Origin: an uncultured Fretibacterium sp.
GTDB lineage: Bacteria; Synergistota; Synergistia; Synergistales; Aminobacteriaceae
DNA length: 64,000 nucleotides
Assembly (NCBI GenBank): GCA_946186205.1
Contig: CAMHMH010000002.1
Span: forward strand, 124,001-188,000
Direction of reading: 5' to 3'
A model generated the notes under the pieces. That model saw nothing but the letters and a program-made list of their open reading frames with translations, did not search any database and was not told the origin of the DNA. The position numbers and the translations under genes were made by a program. Shown here one piece after another: positions 59,692 through 64,000 of the stretch; positions within the stretch are counted from its first letter, which is position 1; each line of letters opens with the position of its first letter.

Positions 59692-61084
59692 GATATTCAG
59701 CACCGAATAATTTAGCTGTTCCAGGCATCATTTCTGACAGAGCGAATAATATAACGTGGTCATTCTCCCTAAGCATAGTGTTTCCAGCTGGCAATAAAAC
59801 TTCTTCACCACGGCCGATTAAGGCGACAACTGCTCCTTTCCCCAGCCGTATATCAGCAAGAGTACGGCCCGTTACGTCAGCTTCGGGCGGCAATTTTACC
59901 TCTAACATTTCAGCTTTTATCTTATCGACCATCATATAGGCTAATGCGTGATCCTCATAAAGCAGATATTGAAGCATGACGTTTGCAAGAGAAGTGTTAG
60001 TGTTGACAGCTGATGATATTCCCATTGTCCCAGCTATTGACTGATAATCCGCACGCTTTACTACTGCTATTGTCTTCTGCGCTCCCATTTCTTTGGCCAT
60101 CACGCAATATATCATGTTCAGCTCGTCAGAATTTGTCGCACATATATACGCTGAGCATCCCTCTATACCTTCCTCCGTAAGCACCCGCTTGTCCGCTCCG
60201 TCAGCATTCAGCACTAACGCTTCGCCAAATTCCTCAGACAATCGAACACACCTTTGCGCATCCTTGTCCAGAATCCTCAGTCCCACATTCCCAAATTCAC
60301 GCTTTATCATCAATGCTATCTGCGTTCCGAGCTTCCCTCCTCCTACAATGAATACCTTCCTGCCCTTCGACACATCCGCAACCGTACCGGGCTGCAACAA
60401 CTCCTGCAATCTCTCCGTCCCTGAACTGTACGTCACCGCATAGCATATATCATTCTCACGCAACACTGTCGAACCATCAGGCACTCCTGACAATCCATCC
60501 TCATGCTCAACATACACAAACACCGCTGGCAAATCAGGAAACTTCAGACGCATATCCTTCAGAGTCATACCTATTAACGGAGATTTACTACCCAGCCTCA
60601 TTGAGTACATCATCCCACGCCCTCCAAGCAATTCCGCAGCCTTAACCGCTCCTTTCACCCGGATTAAGCTCGTTATCTCACGCGATATTGAACGCTCAGG
60701 CGAAATCATTGCATTTATTCCGAGCTTCCGCCCCCAATCTGAACGGTCCGTAAACTCAAGACTCCGTGTCCGCGATATTACCTTCCTAACCCCCGCGCTC
60801 TTCGCTATCCAGCATGACAGCATATTCACTTCATCCCGATCTGTACATGCTATCAATGTGTCGATATTCCCTCCCGCTATCACTCCAGCTTTCGCCAATA
60901 CATTCGGACGCGCTCCATTACCGCAGATTATTTCAGCATCAAGTTCATCCTTTATTCTCGCTGCCTTCCCCGCATCCTGCTCCACTATGTACACGTTGTA
61001 TTCGTCAGACGGGGATGTTGACAATGTACGCGCTATGCTCCGACCTACCTCGCCTGCTCCTACTATCACTATATTATTTCCCAT
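59681..61084 (-). CDS. trkA: Trk potassium uptake regulatory subunit TrkA
   Basis: A 467-residue cytoplasmic protein with two RCK (TrkA_N plus TrkA_C) halves. NAD-binding GAGEVGRSIA is near residue 8 and GGGKLGTQIA near 245, and both C-terminal subdomains are present (LREND pattern near 195 and 447). It gates TrkH in response to nucleotides. I chose the ATG at 61084 for the family N-terminus MGNNIVIVGAGE; a GTG at 61090 overlaps the thioesterase stop. Confidence 0.94.
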   Translation of the reverse strand: MGNNIVIVGAGEVGRSIARTLSTSPSDEYNVYIVEQDAGKAARIKDELDAEIICGNGARPNVLAKAGVIAGGNIDTLIACTDRDEVNMLSCWIAKSAGVRKVISRTRSLEFTDRSDWGRKLGINAMISPERSISREITSLIRVKGAVKAAELLGGRGMMYSMRLGSKSPLIGMTLKDMRLKFPDLPAVFVYVEHEDGLSGVPDGSTVLRENDICYAVTYSSGTERLQELLQPGTVADVSKGRKVFIVGGGKLGTQIALMIKREFGNVGLRILDKDAQRCVRLSEEFGEALVLNADGADKRVLTEEGIEGCSAYICATNSDELNMIYCVMAKEMGAQKTIAVVKRADYQSIAGTMGISSAVNTNTSLANVMLQYLLYEDHALAYMMVDKIKAEMLEVKLPPEADVTGRTLADIRLGKGAVVALIGRGEEVLLPAGNTMLRENDHVILFALSEMMPGTAKLFGAEYHGH

Positions 61085-61086
61085 AA

Positions 61087-61773
61087 TCACACCTTCACTA
61101 TAAATTCCGCACAGGGACGGGCATTATTCTCACGCTTCACCCGGTATAACTCACCGGCATTCTCAAGCGTTATCAATTCTCCCAATTTCGCGCCGGAACG
61201 GAACAAACCGCATGTCCTTCGAGGCACTCTGCCAATCATGTCCCATATCCAACGGAAATATATCGCGTGGTTCACATGGCCGTTATAATCCGTATCATGA
61301 TATTTCACCGTCATATGCTCCGTCTTTTCAGGCTCATCAAAACTAGGTATGTCAGCAAAGTTATCCTCTATATGTTCGCAATCACCGCCGATTATCTCAG
61401 GTATATGCGCAAGAGGCTTCACGGGACGGCCTGTCCTCACATCAGCAAGTATCCATGACGTTTTTGCTGTAACAACTTCTTGACCGTCATATTTTACGTG
61501 GAAATTCCTCAGCGTATTGTAGCTGTGGTTTGGGTCATGATATGTAATCACTTCATACTCTTCTCCTATCAATGGCAATTTTCCCGTTATCCTCAACTCA
61601 TACCGCGTTACTACCCATGAATACCCACGCGCGTATAATTCCGTCGATTTTCCCTCTATTCCCTCTACAGCTAATTCCGCCGTGTCCTGAAAGCAATTCA
61701 GAAGGTTATACGGCTTTATTTCTCCTGTCTGCGAGGCTTCTGAAGGCATTACCCTTAGTTTTCGCACAAACAT
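61087..61773 (-). CDS. Acyl-ACP thioesterase
   Basis: A 228-residue FatA-type thioesterase with two hotdog halves. The first half shows ARGYSWVVTRYELRI near 47-61 and the second the catalytic-like YHDTDYNGHVNHAIYFRW near 158-175 (Asn-x-His-x-Asn). It hydrolyses acyl-ACP to free fatty acid. It follows hisD by one base on the same strand. Confidence 0.88.
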   Translation of the reverse strand: MFVRKLRVMPSEASQTGEIKPYNLLNCFQDTAELAVEGIEGKSTELYARGYSWVVTRYELRITGKLPLIGEEYEVITYHDPNHSYNTLRNFHVKYDGQEVVTAKTSWILADVRTGRPVKPLAHIPEIIGGDCEHIEDNFADIPSFDEPEKTEHMTVKYHDTDYNGHVNHAIYFRWIWDMIGRVPRRTCGLFRSGAKLGELITLENAGELYRVKRENNARPCAEFIVKV

Positions 61774-63012
61774 TTATTTCCTCCTTACCGCTATGCTCCG
61801 CGCATGTCCAGTCAAACCCTCTGAGTTCGCTATCTTCTCTATATCTCCTGATACACTCATAAGCTCTTCACGCGAGTAATATATGTATTGTGATGTCTTC
61901 ACGAAATCAAGAACGCTCAAAGGACTTGAGAATTTAGCCGTCCCCATCGTAGGCAGTGTATGATTGCAACCCGCGTAATAATCTCCTAACGCTTCTGGCG
62001 AGTATTCACCTATAAACACGCTCCCGGCATTGCGTACACTTTCTGCATAATCAAACGCTTTCTTAACGCATATTTCAAGATGTTCAGGCGCGTATTCATT
62101 CGCAAAATCTATCGCTTCATCTATGGCCGGCACTAGGATTATTGCCCCGTTATTGTCGATTGAGGCTCGTGCTATGTCATGCCGTGAAAGCTCAGCTATT
62201 TGACGCTCGATTTCTCCCTGTACTTCACGCGCTAATTTCTCTGAAGTTGTTGCGAGTATTGCTGATGCGTTTTCATCGTGTTCAGACTGTGCGAGCATAT
62301 CGGAAGCTATATACTTGGGATTGGCCGTTTCATCTGCTACTATGAGAATTTCCGACGGCCCGGCTATCATGTCTATGTCTACTGCTCCAAATACCTGACG
62401 TTTTGCCTCGGCTACGTAAACATTACCCGGCCCGGTTATCTTGTCGACTTTGGGAACGCTTTCAGTTCCGTATGCAAATGCACCGATTGCCTGCGCTCCT
62501 CCCATTCGGTATATACCTGTTGCGCCTGATACTTTTGACGCGGCTAATATTTCGGGAGTTATTGACGGTGAAGCTATGAGTATCTCTTTGCACCCTGCTG
62601 TTTTTGCGGGGATTACGTTCATTAAGACTGTTGAGGGGTACGAGGCTTTTCCGCCGGGAACGTATATTCCTACACGGTCTAACGGGATTACTTTCTCTCC
62701 TGTTATTATTCCTTCTCTGGGTGAAATCATGAAGCCTTTTATTACCTGCTTCGCGTGAAACTCCCGGATGTTTTCTGCTGACCTCTCTAACGCTTCTATA
62801 TATTCCTTGCCAACTGCTTTTACTCCCTCTGTTATTTCCTCCTCGCTTACTCTCAACGGAAGATCCTTGCCCGTAAATTTCAGCTCATACTTCTTCAATG
62901 CATCGTCGCCGTTTGCTTTCACGTCTGCAAGTATTTCTGACACTGTATCAATTAATGCCTTGCCTGCTGACTTAGCTTCGGGACGGGTATATTCCTTAAG
63001 TATTCTTATCAT
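61774..63012 (-). CDS. hisD: Histidinol dehydrogenase
   Basis: A 412-residue enzyme with the HisD hallmarks: DRVGIYVPGGKASYPSTVLM near 112-131, VDKITGPGNVYVAEAKR near 215-231, DMIAGPSEIL near 240-249, the QSEHDENA zinc/catalytic motif, and EHLEI near 350. It oxidises histidinol to histidine in two steps. The ATG at 63012 overlaps the hisG stop as ATGA with a GAGGAGGG box 7 bases upstream; the longer frame to 63102 is not supported. Confidence 0.96.
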   Translation of the reverse strand: MIRILKEYTRPEAKSAGKALIDTVSEILADVKANGDDALKKYELKFTGKDLPLRVSEEEITEGVKAVGKEYIEALERSAENIREFHAKQVIKGFMISPREGIITGEKVIPLDRVGIYVPGGKASYPSTVLMNVIPAKTAGCKEILIASPSITPEILAASKVSGATGIYRMGGAQAIGAFAYGTESVPKVDKITGPGNVYVAEAKRQVFGAVDIDMIAGPSEILIVADETANPKYIASDMLAQSEHDENASAILATTSEKLAREVQGEIERQIAELSRHDIARASIDNNGAIILVPAIDEAIDFANEYAPEHLEICVKKAFDYAESVRNAGSVFIGEYSPEALGDYYAGCNHTLPTMGTAKFSSPLSVLDFVKTSQYIYYSREELMSVSGDIEKIANSEGLTGHARSIAVRRK

Positions 63013-63620
63013 CCTGTTACCCTCCTCATTATCTGTGTGATTTCTTCCCGCTTGAACTGGTATGATGACTTGTTTGCGACGAGCCTCGCGCTTATACTGC
63101 ATATAGTTTCAATTACACGCAGATTATTTTCACGAAGAGTTGCGCCTGTCTCTACTATGTCAACAATAACGTCAGACAGTCCCAATACGGGCGCAATCTC
63201 AACCGAGCCTCTCAGCGGAATTATGTCAGCCATTCTTCCTTTGCGGCGGTAATATTCGCGTGTTATGTTTGGGAACTCTGTAGCTATTCTCAGGGTGCGA
63301 GACGCGTCATCAGAAAAATCATTTTTCCCGGCCACAGCTATTGTGCATTGTCCTGCATTAAGGTCTGCAAGCTCGTATATATCCGGCTTCCTTTCCATTA
63401 ATATATCTTTGCCGCACGCGCCTATGTCAGCAGTTCCGCGCTCCACATAGACAGGAACATCATACGGCTTTACCCAGAAGCACATCATTTCAAGCTCTTC
63501 ATTCTCAAACACAAGACGGCGTGTTTTCTCCGTCATTCCCTCAAACTTATACCCGGCTTCCTCAAACAATGAATATACTTTCAGACCGAGACGGCCTTTT
63601 GGCAAGGCTATCTTAATCAT
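63009..63620 (-). CDS. hisG: ATP phosphoribosyltransferase, short form
   Basis: A 203-residue short-form HisG: MIKIALPKGRLGLKVYSLFE at the start, ERGTADIGACGKDILME near 68-84, and the PRPP-binding GLSDVIVDIVETGATLRENN near 155-174. It catalyses the first step of histidine synthesis. Lacking the regulatory C-terminal domain, it needs HisZ, and a hisZ gene precedes it with an 8-base overlap. The ATG at 63620 has a GAGAGG box. Confidence 0.95.
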   Translation of the reverse strand: MIKIALPKGRLGLKVYSLFEEAGYKFEGMTEKTRRLVFENEELEMMCFWVKPYDVPVYVERGTADIGACGKDILMERKPDIYELADLNAGQCTIAVAGKNDFSDDASRTLRIATEFPNITREYYRRKGRMADIIPLRGSVEIAPVLGLSDVIVDIVETGATLRENNLRVIETICSISARLVANKSSYQFKREEITQIMRRVTG

Positions 63621-64000
63621 CGCATATCCTCTCCAAATACACCGCAAATCCAGCTCCCTCCGTTGACATTATGTTATATTCTCCACCACTCAGAACAGCT
63701 TCAGGAACTCCCTCTATATATCCCTTGAACACAATGCCGCTGTAATACTTCACATTCTCCGCAACCGAGTAATCTACTCTCATTTTCTCGTAATATTCCT
63801 CAAGCCCCCTTAATATCTCTGACATCTTCACGCTCAATAATCCTGATGAGGCTATATCACCGTTATGTTCGGCAAGCTCTATGAGTTTACGAGGCGCATG
63901 AAGCTCTTTGAGGCCATGAATATTTTTATGAGAGAGGCAATCTATGAGTTTGGATGTGTTTATCCCGTCGGCATTCTCTATAACCTGCGAAGCGTCAGCA
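63613..64000 (-). CDS. hisZ: ATP phosphoribosyltransferase regulatory subunit HisZ, C-terminal part (5' end outside window)
   Basis: The frame is open to the right edge, so only the last 128 or so residues are present. HisZ is related to class II synthetases and the visible part has VKYYSGIVFKGYIEGVPEAV and LSGGEYN, the conserved end of the fold. A motif-1-bearing N-terminus is off the window. It pairs with the short HisG to form the active hetero-octamer. An internal TTG at 63837 is not a real start. Confidence 0.85.
   Translation of the reverse strand, partial: ADASQVIENADGINTSKLIDCLSHKNIHGLKELHAPRKLIELAEHNGDIASSGLLSVKMSEILRGLEEYYEKMRVDYSVAENVKYYSGIVFKGYIEGVPEAVLSGGEYNIMSTEGAGFAVYLERICDD

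Noticed and set aside
51000-63000. Possible codon-usage shift (more ATA, TTG, GTA) suggesting horizontal transfer of the gsp to his region
   Set aside because: The difference was only an impression from a few stretches; core genes (hisG, hisD, trkA) share it, and I cannot compute usage here.
63613-63837. Independent small gene starting with TTG at 63837
   Set aside because: The frame continues to the window edge and reads as the end of hisZ, so the TTG is internal.
1-64000. tRNA, rRNA, riboswitches and insertion sequences
   Set aside because: I saw no tRNA- or rRNA-like sequence, no recognisable riboswitch, and no transposase with inverted repeats other than the Rpn-type nuclease, which has none visible.

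Overview
The window looks like a chromosomal segment of a gut or rumen type member of the Synergistota. The strongest marker is a secreted protein (41132-43597) ending in a Ser-rich stretch, a Gly-Cys, a hydrophobic helix and a basic tail, which matches the Synergist-CTERM sorting signal. A diderm envelope is also indicated by a complete type II secretion (Gsp) operon. Coding density is very high, many genes overlap by an ATGA junction, and I found no tRNA or rRNA gene.

Layout. 1-8487 (+): core operon with the end of recJ, a bifunctional Rel ppGpp enzyme, dtd, a metallo-beta-lactamase-fold hydrolase, then the rod-shape set mreB-mreC-mreD-mrdA. 8496-12919: an accessory patch with a 140-residue orphan, a coiled-coil membrane protein, a large HNH gene broken by two one-base frameshifts (one exactly at a run of 12 G), a small CxxC-cluster protein, and an Rpn-type nuclease whose 3' end is duplicated in tandem. 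12927-18843 (-): a sugar/nucleoside-type ABC importer (binding protein, double ATPase, two permeases, small membrane protein), with a terminator-like hairpin after the binding-protein gene. 18974-24319 (+): a five-gene oligopeptide/dipeptide ABC importer whose first gene appears to start with ATT. 24391-26070 (+): a TIR domain, two membrane helices and Sel1 repeats in one protein. 26157-28405 (+): a polar amino acid ABC importer. 28445-29641 (-): an RtcB-family RNA ligase.

29752-40761 (-): one long housekeeping operon read from a deoxynucleoside kinase through nif3-like, trpS, a nucleotidyltransferase, scpA, scpB, rluB-like, an HDOD protein, cmk, plsC, yicC, gmk and a small membrane protein to ftsH. 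40762-41131 is the only long stretch without an intact gene; it holds two divergent extended -10 promoters and a small reading frame split by a 7-bp tandem repeat. 41132-43597 (+): the Synergist-CTERM surface protein. 43675-54661 (-): type II secretion genes gspJKLMNCI and gspDEFGH. Upstream in the same direction are an O-antigen-ligase/pilin-glycosylase-type membrane protein and a membrane-fused spermidine-synthase-like protein. 58243-64000 (-): trkH, trkA, an acyl-ACP thioesterase, and hisD, hisG and hisZ (the last cut by the window end).

The most promising non-routine items are the HNH/membrane-protein module with its G12 tract, the TIR-membrane-Sel1 protein, the 7-bp repeat that could switch a small frame just upstream of the surface protein, and the glycosyltransferase-like gene that overlaps the type II secretion operon. 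Several start codons are chosen here from Shine-Dalgarno spacing, promoters or overlap junctions rather than from the longest frame.
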